Assembly: GCA_030765045.1 (NCBI GenBank)
Contig: CM060963.1
Location: 94,780,176 to 94,844,175, forward strand
DNA length: 64,000 nt
Source: Tenodera sinensis
Taxonomy: Eukaryota > Arthropoda > Insecta > Mantodea > Mantidae
Reading direction: 5' to 3'
Part shown: positions 53,831 through 64,000 of the stretch, piece after piece
Position numbering within the stretch: the stretch's first letter is position 1
Layout of the letters: every line of letters begins with the position of its first letter
Made by a program: the position numbers and the translations under genes
Notes under the pieces: model-generated
What the model was told of the DNA's origin: nothing
Seen by the model: the letters and a program-made list of their open reading frames with translations, nothing else
Databases searched by the model: none

Positions 53831-55489
53831 TTGCCGCCGATGGAGCATTGACCTTCCTTTCCCTGGGTATGCGTGAGTATTATTTACAAAAGATGACGCT
53901 GATTATGGCGATGTCTTTTAGTAAATGTTTTCAATATTTTCACTATTTGCAGTGAGACAAAACTGTTGTATTTAACTTAATGATAAGCTTTACTTTGATT
54001 TTGTATATTTTCGCGCGGTGATTTCCACACGCACTCACTGCCAAGACATATTTTTCCTGTCGACTTATCAGCGAGGAATGAGATTGCTGAGTGACGTTGA
54101 CAAAACTGTTCAGCTTTTTAAATTCGTAATACTACCTTTTTATGTTCATTTCCTCCGTTTATTTGTTTTGGTAATTATTATTGTAATTATTATCTTAAAT
54201 TATAGTTTAAATGATTAATTTTTTGAATATAAATTTAGGTATAAGACGTTTAAATTTAGTCCTAGGATAAACTGTTACGTAAGTCATACAAAATTAAATT
54301 TCAAGGTTAAAATATTAATTTTAGATCTACATGTTTGAAGTGACTACAAAATAAATTTTAAGTGTGCGTAATTTGTTGAACTGTATCGTTATTGTAGTGC
54401 TATTAGGTATATCCGCCATTGTATTTTAGGGTAGCTTTGACGATTGGTTCATGTGATTGGTGCAGACACAATGTGGGTTGCAGAGATGGGGGTAACGCAT
54501 TACATCGTTAAAACTGCTAGAAAGCTGTGGCTGTTTCAAGAAGAAACAAATGTTTTTGAGAGAGACTTCAACCGGCGTAGGTACCTTGATTTCCTTAACC
54601 TGCTTTTTCACTCAATATGGATCTAGTGACATGCTGTTATACGGTGACAAAGACAGACACAAAGCTTACCTGTCGCTTAACAATTGGAAAATTAAACAAT
54701 TCTAACTACGTCAGATTCATACACAAGAACGTTTTGTTCCAATGTAAATATTGATACCGACACTTAAATCAATCGTTTTGTATCACGAAGGATATTTTTG
54801 TTTGCATACAATAACATAGTTCTAAGAACATCACTTGAAAACTTAGTCGGATTTTTGCGTTTTAACTAATGCAGATAATTACTAGTGTTACTTCAATTAA
54901 TGCATTACTTTAACCTCAACTCTAAATAGAGATTAGACTTAATTAAGATATGTTACATCTGTTTTCTTTGTGTTGTTAATTATCATATTGCTACCATTTA
55001 TATGTATATGTGCTATTGCGTTTGCATCTTATCGTAATTCGATTGTTCTATAGATTGGTGGTATAAATACAAGTTGTCATAATTACAGATGTTTATACTG
55101 ATAATTGAAGGCCGTTAATGAACTATATTACATCAATATTTGGTTCAGTGACTATTCTTAACAAATAATATTATGTTTTCAAATTGGTTAGGTCTTCCAC
55201 CAGGCGTGCCATAGAGAACATAACGCAGAGTAGCTGGAACGAATTTTGTTACGGAGTTGAGTTCGAATGGTTTCTGCAAGGCCAATGACCTCATATTATC
55301 TGGGCAGTTGGTCGCGTATTGATGTGTGAAGTAAAACGGCTAGCCTACGTTATTCATTTCGCCACGTAGCAAAAAACATCTAGCTGTAAAGTATGTGATT
55401 GGTTTGTGGGGAAACTGTTACACAAAGGATAAAAAGGCCACTAACACAATGAAGTTGATACACATTAAAATCTTATTTGTCACAATATC
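53831..55489. other. AT-rich non-coding stretch
   Basis: No gene was recognised. The frames at 54018-54218 and 54426-54626 have no motif. Confidence 0.4.
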
Positions 55490-56130
55490 TGCACTTATGC
55501 CCCTAACAGTTAAGTAAAGTAGACAGGAAAATACAGTTTAGTAAGAATGTGCCTTTATTCAGATTTAGAATGTCACTTCACTCAGTCTTCACTGTTACTT
55601 AATAACCCAGTTCAACTTCACTACGAGTAATGCTTCGCTTCACTCATAATGTTACTTCACGAATGGCAATTATTACTAATGAAATACTCACGACGCAGCC
55701 TCGTTTTCGGATGGTTCACTTGTTGTGTAGTCCAACACCAAGCGTTTTGAATCATATGCACCAGATGCGCATTATCTCAGTGGTCACAAACTTTGTCGGA
55801 GAAAGTCTTTTTTCGTCGCAACAGAAACTCACTCGTTACTCATTCGCTAACTTGGTCACTCACTAACTCTCTCACTCACTGACTTCGTGAGGCTAAGTGA
55901 GTTGCTTTGCGAGACTGTCTCGCTCAAATTGTGACATCACTCGCTTATATAGCGGTTGCAAATTGTCACAATTCCAGAACATTCGAGAATTAGCGCTTGT
56001 TGAATTTACACTGGACGAACGCATTGCTTATCTATTTATAGCTCTGACTGACTGGCGCAGACCTGCCGATAACCTTGAGTCAGGGTCTTTCAGGATTCAT
56101 GGACCCGTGCATCGCACGGTGCAAGGTGCA
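55490..56130 (-). repeat. Possible LTR (minus strand)
   Basis: On the minus strand, CGCTATATAAGCGAGTGATG (about 55956-55937) resembles an LTR TATA region and CTGAATAAAGGC (about 55563-55552) a poly(A) signal about 390 bp downstream. The intervening CACTC-rich sequence is compositionally distinct. Boundaries and target duplication were not found. Confidence 0.3.
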
Positions 56131-58798
56131 AAATGCAACTACCTCCAGTTGCTCTTATCTTACACTTGTTTCACTCGCAGGGTTTGCCGTCTCTCTCCTT
56201 TCTCTTTTTCACCGCTGTTTCTTACTCATGCCTAATATTTACCTGAGGTGCACAGTTTTAAACTGATTAAAGCGTTTTTATGACCAAATCTAGTCTTTTG
56301 TTTTGATGATCTCAAGGGTTATCAACAACTTCCTCCACACCGGGCTGGTGCCTATCGATCGAGATAACGTTGGTAGTCCTAGATTTTTCCCACTCCACTC
56401 TGACCGACCGAATGTTTGTTATTGCTTCCAGCATGTTTATCGCATGTAATCGTTGGCTATCAGTTGACGAGTTGTTATTGTGATATGACGTGTGTATAAG
56501 GTGATAGCAATCAGTGCTGCCACCAGAATTCTCGCCTATAGGGGAACCTTGCCTACACGAGAGCTGCGGAGCGACTTTTCGATAACCCTATGGAAAGCGC
56601 TGTTATGCCGTCTTTCAATAGATATTTTTTTACCCACGTAATTGTTTTTACTGTAAGTGAGGCGTTTGCCTGTAATTCACAACTTTTTTTAAAAAAAGTA
56701 GTCTCTCTGATTTAAATGGACTTTAGGCATTCGCTGTTTTCTTTGGGCCAAGTTGCTCCATTCTTAGGTGGCTATATTTCTCCTATCAATTGCTCTGATA
56801 AGCAAGTCGTCTGTCAACACACGCTTCTTCGCTTGCAGCACGCGAGTTGAGCCGAGTTTAACCGAGTCACCATGTTGCACAGTGCAAGGAACTTCTGCAT
56901 CTTGGATTGCACTCGCTGCGACTTCAAGCTTAGAGAGGCCCTGCGTTGGGCCATAGTCACAATTATTTCTATACTAACTAATAAGCGGCATAGACGGCCA
57001 TATGTTCTTTTTTCTAAACTAACCTCTGTTGGACCTATTATAAACTTGAGTGCTCCCAAAATGTATATCTTGGAATCATTAAATTTGGCTAATAAATTCA
57101 CGACCTTTTCTGGCTTTTCATGAATAACTAGAAATTAGTGTTACGTGTACTACGCAATAATGAAACATCCTTTGCAGTTTATGATGGTGAAATTAGGTCC
57201 TGAGATTATCACCATGTATATCCCTAGGGACATTGACCAAAACCAACAGCTACAAGAGCAGCTCATACACCTGTTTTAACGTATCTCTGTATGTGTAGCT
57301 TTAATGTCTTTTTGCTGTCCTGTTTTACCCCCTTGTAGCGCTTGGTAATCCGAGCTCTAGTGATTACACAGTCCAGAAGATACATTTAAATTTGTATAAC
57401 AGAAACCCCTCTTATTTTGCATTTTACAAAAATTGTCTGAATATCTTGAAACAAGGCTACCTCCAGTTTATAAATAAACATATATAAGCAAGCAAAGTTA
57501 AAATGAATGCGCATACTCCTTCCTTCCTGGGCATCATCCGTTGTGATTATTACACGGAATGTACCAGAATTGCTTCCGAGTCAATTTCTGATGGTGATGT
57601 GGCATACGCAGCTGTGCAGTGAAAGGTGCGCTATTAAGGGTATAAACGGCAGTAATTATTCATCGGCAACATTGCCTTTGCAAGCATTAAGTTTTAAGCC
57701 AACTTCACTTTTTATTTTGAGTTGGGAGATGGTCGCTTACACAAAAATGTTACTTCATGCTGTAGGGAAGCGGGTTCTATACCAGGAACCCTATGTGCTG
57801 TTTTCCTTGGCTAGGATTAGTTACTTTTGTAAGTTGGTCTGGGTATTCGTTTTGTCTAAATCATGCACCGCCAGTTCACTACTTTAGAGAGGTCGGTAGT
57901 AGACGGCGCCAAGAGCTTGCTTGCCGAGCAGTGCTCTGTCACATTGCAGCAGTGGATGCATTCTTGATGAAAATCTTAATGTAGTGCTTAGAATCAAGCA
58001 CGGAATATCTCTCCAAATATTCATAGGCTGGTCAACAGATAACCAACAACAAAAACTGAAACGTCAAATAATGCGAACTCATGAGAAATAAATTTTTTAA
58101 AAGCACATAATAAATGTTTAACAAAACTAACGCGATTGGACTTGAAACCAAAGTTGATAAAAATAGAGTGTCATATCGGACTAGTGCAGTTATGTACAAC
58201 TTTGTTGTTAAAAGTTCCATTTTCAGTTCCAGCTGTCCAAAAAATATTTTTAGACAGTGATAATAAAAGTTAGCAGTTCAGACAGTGTTAAAAGTATAAA
58301 ATTCTTCCACTCAGTGCTCAAAAGCTTTTAACGCTCCTGTAATGCCAAGTTTGGTTTCTTATGGAATGTTAGTATGACCGCATTCAAGTAGGCCACGAAT
58401 CTCAGTTACAATGCTTGTATGAAATGGCGAGTCATTTAAATATGCATATGGATTGTGCTGAATCTATTGAAATTTTACAAGCAGCACAGAGAGCGAAATT
58501 AGAATTGTGACCCAAAAAATCATGAAACCAATACGACATTGCGTACAATAGGTTTCTGGACTGATGCAGGTAAAATCCATACAAAATAATTATACTGAAA
58601 ATGTGCCAGTCATCATGTTGTCAGCACTGATACAAAGCAAGGCAACAATTGAACATCGCAGCCTGACGACGACCAACATGACCAAGAAAAAGGTAAAACA
58701 ATACTATATATTAAATATTCAGGACTGTCTAAAAATCAGTGTACGATGCACGGGTTAAAAGGACTTAATTTTGTTTGCAGGTTTCCTCGGCTAGCGGC
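56131..58798. other. Non-coding stretch, no recognised gene
   Basis: Several 60-126 codon frames exist (for example 56814-57101 minus, 57507-57887 plus), with no recognised domain or convincing splice sites. The patches at 56500-56620 and 56800-56960 are somewhat GC-richer. Confidence 0.35.
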
Positions 58799-59080
58799 CT
58801 CAATCATACCTGCTCACAAGATAAAATCTTCATTTTATTTTTTGTATCATAACTATTATAAAATCATTGTTGTACGTTCATGAACCTTACTTTTAAAAAA
58901 GGCCTGAGTTATTTGTTTTGAGTAGGTATACACTATGGTCTCAATCATACCTGCTCACAAGATAAAATCTTCATTTTATTTTTTGTATCATAACTACTAT
59001 ACAATCATTGTTGTACGTTCATGAACCTTACTATTAAAAATGGCCTGAGTTATTTGTTTTGAGTAGGTATACACTAAGTG
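58799..59080. repeat. 141-bp tandem duplication
   Basis: The unit starting CTCAATCATACCTGCTCAC occurs at 58799 and 58940 with about five differences. Both units contain ATTTGTTTTGAGTAGGTATA near their ends. Confidence 0.9.
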
Positions 59081-59816
59081 GAAAGTAGCAGTAAAAGCAT
59101 GCAGGAAGAGATTGTCAGAGTGAGGAAGTGAGCCAGAATCACACCGGGGCGATGCTCTGAACTGGATCGTACCGCAGCATACCGCACCAGACGACGCCCT
59201 TCCTTTCTGTCTCCTGCGCTGTAACTGAAGGCGACAGTAGGTAAAAACCATTCTGAGATGTTAGTAATGGGAACGCTGGATGCTGGAGTATGCTATATAA
59301 AAATCTGATTTTTTAAATTCGCATGGCGTTTTCTTCCCACTATTCTTAGGATTTTTATTCACTTTTCGTTGTACTAGGGGAAACCGACTCGATGCATGTT
59401 TAAAAGCCAGCTTTACATTTTTACTTTTTCCACTACATTACAAGAAACTGCCTAATTGTATCAGCACTCGAAAATGACTGGCGCTAAGAAAACATTATTT
59501 GAATTATATTGCGTGTACATTTTTGCCTACTTCTTATTATTCACGCGCTGTGCAAAATTGCTTAAGAATGATGATGAATTCACACGTTATACCCACAAAA
59601 TTCAAGATATAAATGTTGTCGTATAAGTATAGTAGATATATGGTATTTAATTGTTAGTCAGTTCTGGGAAAGTAAAGAAAATATGTTCAAACAATTTACT
59701 TATAAAAGGTAATTTAGGGATGTTTTATGGTCTTTTTTTTTTTTTTTTTTTTTTGTATGAAACTCTTCCTGTGGCATCTCTTAAAGATACTGAACGAAAA
59801 TCCAATAGAGAAAACT
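59081..59816. other. Unassigned stretch
   Basis: Nothing supported. A T-run lies at about 59732-59754. Confidence 0.35.
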
Positions 59817-59817
59817 A

Positions 59818-59906
59818 CTTCTTCTTCTTCTTTTTCTTCTTCTTCTTCTTCTTCTTCTTCTTCTTCTTCTTCTTCTTCTTCTTCTTCTTCTTCTTCTTCT
59901 TCTTCT
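59818..59906. repeat. (TTC)n / (GAA)n microsatellite
   Basis: About 89 bp of TTC with one TTT interruption. It lies just beyond the 3' side of a minus-strand LINE tail, so it may have expanded from the A-rich end of that element. GAA/TTC runs can form triplex structures. Confidence 0.95.
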
Positions 59907-59949
59907 ACAATCGTGGATTATGCTACTGTCTGTTCCGGGCTCACGTCGT

Positions 59950-60256
59950 CCTATTGTGCTTCGTCATCTTGGTTTACATATTTGTCTGGAATCCCCTCTG
60001 TAGTCATTCTTCCTAAGTGTTGGAGCCAATTTTCTCTTTATTCCATTAATTTTGTGTAAACAGAATCAATATTTAATTCACTTCTAATATCTTAAATTCT
60101 AAATTGGTCTTGTCTTGTACATCCTTTGATAGATCTTAGGGTTTTTGCTGCTTGTATTTTACTTAAATCTTTGCTGCTTAATGTCCATATCTCGATACCA
60201 TTTAGCAAGACAGGAAGTTCAATGACAGAGTAGAATTTCAATTGTGCGTTTTTCCT
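59950..60256 (-). pseudogene. LINE reverse-transcriptase tail fragment
   Basis: Minus-strand translation reads AQLKFYSVIELPVLLNGIEI, WTLSSKDLSKIQAAKTLRS, then across stops DIRSELNIDSVYTKL, ENWLQHLGRM. This is the common C-terminal end of insect LINE ORF2 proteins (FY..I..P.LL.G.E.WTL). It is related in type to the plus-strand piece at 35970-36275. Two in-frame stops and no catalytic domain: a dead 5'-truncated copy. Confidence 0.65.
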
Positions 60257-62543
60257 TTTTTTTTTTTAACCTTTTAATGTTATTTTAATTGTGCTATTTA
60301 TTACTTGAAACTAATTAATTTTTTGACCTATATCTTGGTTTACTTCAAATCGCATGCAAAATACATAAAATGTGGCAATTGTTCAATAATATTGTTCTCA
60401 ATTAAAAGTTTTGTTCTTACCGGTTATTTGCCGAGGAATGCCATTACTTTGGTTTTCTGGCTTGAAGTTTTAATATTATGTGCTTTACTAATTTTTTTAA
60501 TCCAAACATTGCTTTTTGCAGTTTATCCCCACTATCCAAGCATAAAAGCACACCATCAGATAACGTGTGTATCAATGACTAATGTATTTTAAAAGTGAGA
60601 TATACATATACTGCCCCAAACCAGCTCCATAAACTTGTTTAAACAAATATTTCCTACTGAAGTCTAGGCTGCATCCATATTGTTTAAGAATGTAAAGCAA
60701 TAAAGCATTAACGGAACTATTTTGTTTAGTCAATATGAGGTTCCTGTGTTTGCTGAGCATTATAGTGCATGGTTTTCTCTTTAAACAGTGAAGCATATCA
60801 AAGGCTGCAAATGGAATTTATCGTAGTTTCTGTGTATGCTCTGTTTCCCCGTTCAATTAATTCTCCTAATTATTGCTCCGTAATCATCTTCGCCCTTGTT
60901 ATAATCACGGTATCATTCAACGTAAATTAGCCCACTAAATTGATGCGTGCGATTTGAAAATGGATAGCAGTTCTGTTCCCATGGCGAATAAGCCCCAATG
61001 TGTGCTTCAAAACTAAGTTATTAGATTATACTATGCTAACGGAATGCACATACTCGATTTCATAGAACCTTGTGCATACCGTGTTGCAGGGGCATTGTCG
61101 TCGTCCTTTAAACTGGAGTTAGATTCGACAAGTTCACTAGAAAACTTCGGAAACTTTACTTCTGTCTTAATAGAATTTTAGAAAAGCATATGAAAACTAA
61201 TAACTTTTCTAGCAGTGTGTTTCACATACATATTTGCCAAAATATTTCATGTTTTATGGAAACAACCAAAACCAAGGCACACTTACTTAAGTTTGAATGA
61301 AACAGTAAACTATGTTTTAACTATATGTTTATTTATTATTTAATTCATAAACACAAATAGAGCAGTGCTGTAAATGGACAAAAAATGTTAACAATTTACT
61401 GAGAACAAATAAGGTAATACTGTATATAGTTCAACTACTTATGAAATTGCAGGAATGAGAAACACACATCCAAATGATGTCGCAACCTGATTTGAAACGT
61501 TTTATATAACTTAATTAAGTAATAAAGTAATAATCTATAATTGTTATCCACAAAATCAGCTCTAATAGCTGAAACGTTTCTAGATATACAATCAGTCCAG
61601 CTTTAGAACGGACTTGATATAAACAAAATGTTCTACATCTCTCCCCACTAGCCTCGTGTTCATATGAGTTACGAGGAACAAATAGCATGGGGCTCATTTA
61701 TCTTTATAATGCTCTTCAAAGAAAAATAAGTATCGAAATATAAGCTAAATTTTAATTAAATATACCATAATTAAATCGAAGCACAGACTAACGTATAACT
61801 GAGTATAGGGACGAGTTTTAAAATATGGGTACCCATGATACCTCATTCTCTGTAAATAATAATATTAACTTTATTTTTACTCGCAAACCTAAATACTATT
61901 TTAACAATAATTTAAGAAAGATGAATGACTTAAAACAATGAATTGCCTAAGGTTAGCGATTTGTTATTAAGAAAGAATGGTGTAGCTCCTACAAGCAGCA
62001 TATTTCGTAGTTATCTGTTATTTCCTTTGTTACTAGGTATTTGCAATGTCGTTTCGTTTAGTTCCTTACTTGCTCACACGATGTTCCATTTGGAAATATA
62101 ACTTTCAGTTACTTAGTTTAAGAATAAGGACTGCCGAAAAAATTAACAGAATTCGGTTCTCACTACCCTATGTGAATGCTACAGTATTCTGACATTACTG
62201 TCACTTGTCAACTTAACATCAACAGTGTTAGTCGTCTTATTCGTGGATCATCATTATTTACATACAAAATAGGGATAAATGACACAGCACAGAATTAAAC
62301 GGAAGCTGGTTTTCAATAAATTTAAGGTGAAGAAACTATTAGTACTAAGCTTATCTAAAGAAAAGCATACATCAAGTGTGAAAGTGACATCGTATGTATC
62401 TAGATGTGTTATGCAGCATGTTTTCAAGGTTAATTAAAGATTAAAGGTTCCTTAGGGTAATTTATCTCGATAATATTAATCATCAGTACCACAGGTACAA
62501 GTGTGATTACTAGCAAAGTTTGTATCTTGGTTTTACTCTATAA
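60257..62543. other. AT-rich non-coding stretch
   Basis: No gene was recognised. Confidence 0.4.
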
Positions 62544-63782
62544 TATTTAAAACACAATCGAACCACAAAACACGACCACCTACAGCAAGCGCTAATCACT
62601 GAATCTCACGATGAACTTACAGTTAAAGACTATGCAATGGCAATAAGTAAACTAATCGATACAAGCAACATTTGGTATATATCAAGCATTTGCAATTCCA
62701 GATTATGTGTCTATCTCTCAAGTGTCAAATTGATCGACGATTTAACACCAAAACACACTGAAATACAAGTTAACAATATATCTTGCCAATTAAGACCGCT
62801 AATAACACCGAATAGGGGGATTGTACTCTCAAACGTGTGCCCTGTCACATCAAATGATACAATACTTAAGGCATTAAATGAATGTGGAGTCAAACCAGTG
62901 TCAGTATATAAGGGCAGGAATCAACAAACCTGGTTTTCCCATATCTTAAATTTTAGAAGAGAAATGTATGCCTCCCTAGATGACCTTGAGAAATTACCTC
63001 CTAGCTTTAACATAAACTACGAGGGTGTAGACTATTGCATTTACGCCACTTCCGACACATCTACCTGCTTTTTATGCAAACAAAGACGACGCCTGACTAA
63101 ATATTACAAGCATGATTTTCATCTACCACGCGAAGATACTAAGTTTCCACTGAAAATTCCAGAGCCTAAGAAATTTAATAGGTTTCACACAAAGGAACAT
63201 ACAGGTACATCACTATCTCCCAGTGAAGAAGGGAATACAAACAAGGAGAAAAATGCTTCCGTACCAAAAACTCAATCTAAATGCCACACAGCAGCAAGGA
63301 AGCTTGGAATTTTTAGTCTAAAACACCCTATTCCGACTTCCCTCTCTAGCGAAACTTCTATAGAAATAACTACTGCTAAAATACCATCACTAGCTGATTC
63401 GTTCGAACCCAAAGAAGATCTTTCTGAGGATCGCGATGCTGAAGAACAGTTTCAATCTCAGATAAAACATACTGTTAAAAAGGCAAGGAAATCGGTCAAA
63501 ACCGTCATAGAAACAGAGCCTCACAGCTTTACTCTCAATTTTCTCCAACACAAAAGTTTCTTTGAAAATATTGTAGGTAATACTGATGTAGGTACAGAAT
63601 GTAAAATGAAAATCGGGAATACTCGAGTCCAAAAAAGCTGCTTACCGCCTTTAATTCCACAGGATATAAATGAATGGAATGGACATTTCTACAGGTTACA
63701 GGTTATCTTACCTTTATTCCACATACAGTATAGTTTGACGAATCTGGAACTCCCCAAGTGGCGAAAATTCTCTTTAATATAA
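62544..63782 (+). CDS. LINE ORF1-like protein, probably decayed, first ATG at 62637
   Basis: A 381-codon frame from ATG 62637 is open upstream to a stop at 62541 without another ATG. The middle (RGIVLSNVCPVTSNDTI, then WFSHILNFRREMYASLDDLE and YCIYATSDTSTCFLCKQ) matches the RRM-like plus zinc-knuckle region of ORF1 proteins from insect non-LTR elements that I recall. The knuckle keeps C-x2-C but the following His and Cys are replaced by a basic run (RRRLTKYYKH), so zinc binding is likely lost. The rest is Ser/Thr/Lys-rich. It would bind element RNA. The missing N-terminus and damaged knuckle suggest a relic. No ORF2 is seen in the 218 bp left in the window. Confidence 0.55.
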   Translation, partial: YLKHNRTTKHDHLQQALITESHDELTVKDYAMAISKLIDTSNIWYISSICNSRLCVYLSSVKLIDDLTPKHTEIQVNNISCQLRPLITPNRGIVLSNVCPVTSNDTILKALNECGVKPVSVYKGRNQQTWFSHILNFRREMYASLDDLEKLPPSFNINYEGVDYCIYATSDTSTCFLCKQRRRLTKYYKHDFHLPREDTKFPLKIPEPKKFNRFHTKEHTGTSLSPSEEGNTNKEKNASVPKTQSKCHTAARKLGIFSLKHPIPTSLSSETSIEITTAKIPSLADSFEPKEDLSEDRDAEEQFQSQIKHTVKKARKSVKTVIETEPHSFTLNFLQHKSFFENIVGNTDVGTECKMKIGNTRVQKSCLPPLIPQDINEWNGHFYRLQVILPLFHIQYSLTNLELPKWRKFSLI

Positions 63783-64000
63783 GTAAGTGAGGTGTGGATG
63801 CAGGACCTGCAGTAAATTAGCAATTGTTTTCTCTTCATCTTGCAGGTTTGTCTAGAATTATGATATGAGCAGTAAACTTTATTACAACTATAACTAAACC
63901 ATTCAATACCAATAGGAAAATGATCATATGGCTAGTCTAAAACGTAAGAGATGCTAAAAGAAGCATAGGAGACTCAAGAAAAATTCAATTGTAATTCGGG
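63783..64000. other. Window end, unassigned
   Basis: 218 bp after the ORF1-like frame, AT-rich, with no recognised start of an ORF2. Confidence 0.4.

Noticed and set aside
57507..57887. 126-codon plus-strand frame as a gene
   Set aside because: The hydrophobic composition follows local base bias, and no motif, splice site or homology pattern was recognised.
59651..60059. Phe- and Ser-rich 110-121 codon frames
   Set aside because: These are translations of T runs and the TTC microsatellite.

Overview
The window looks like about 64 kb of intergenic or intronic DNA from a large, AT-rich, repeat-laden insect genome. The evidence is a Jockey-clade LINE, Ty3-type LTR elements with tRNA-Leu primer sites, tRNA-headed SINEs, Tc1/mariner and pogo/Tigger relics, and abundant microsatellites. 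A cockroach-like (blattodean) host is my guess from the style of the repeats; it is not proven. No operon, CRISPR array, rRNA or intact tRNA gene is visible. Almost every long open frame belongs to a mobile element.

Layout. 1-9.8 kb: copies of an abundant ~0.85-kb dispersed repeat (called family A here) and a complete gag-only LTR element (3113-6033, minus) with 484-bp LTRs and a TCCT target duplication. 10-15 kb: mostly plain AT-rich DNA, with one possible host-gene terminal exon at 13971-14178 (minus). 15.2-24.5 kb: two related internally deleted LTR elements in opposite orientation (15210-17742 plus, TSD ATAT; 21786-24482 minus, TSD ATAC). Both keep a coiled-coil ORF and a protease remnant but have no reverse transcriptase. 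Between them lie an (AAT)n/(ATT)n inverted microsatellite, two family A copies and a SINE. 24.5-30 kb: a possible solo LTR, a perfect 59-bp-arm foldback holding a hammerhead-like core, a transposase relic and AT-rich DNA. 30.3-35.4 kb: a Jockey-type LINE (minus) with both ORFs open, inside a 15-bp target duplication. 35.9-42.4 kb: a LINE tail, a mariner-like transposase pseudogene, SINE-like pieces, an LTR candidate, a family A copy, a possible first exon of a host gene with an RFX X-box upstream (39991-40160 minus), and a deleted pogo/Tigger element. 44-49 kb: family A fragment, SINEs and a 5' LTR with primer site. 49.8-53.8 kb: a decayed RNase H-bearing LINE that has lost its endonuclease. 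55-60 kb: an LTR candidate, a 141-bp tandem duplication, a GAA/TTC tract and a LINE tail. 62.5-63.8 kb: a LINE ORF1-like frame near the window edge.

How parts work together. The Jockey element is the only one here that looks able to encode its own mobilisation proteins (RNA-binding ORF1, endonuclease/RT ORF2). The LTR elements keep cis signals (LTRs, TATA, poly(A) signal, primer site, purine tract) and would need reverse transcriptase and integrase from elsewhere. The only host-gene candidates are two short minus-strand exons at 40.1 and 14.1 kb. Their splice phases are compatible, so they could belong to one gene whose intron holds most of the repeats.
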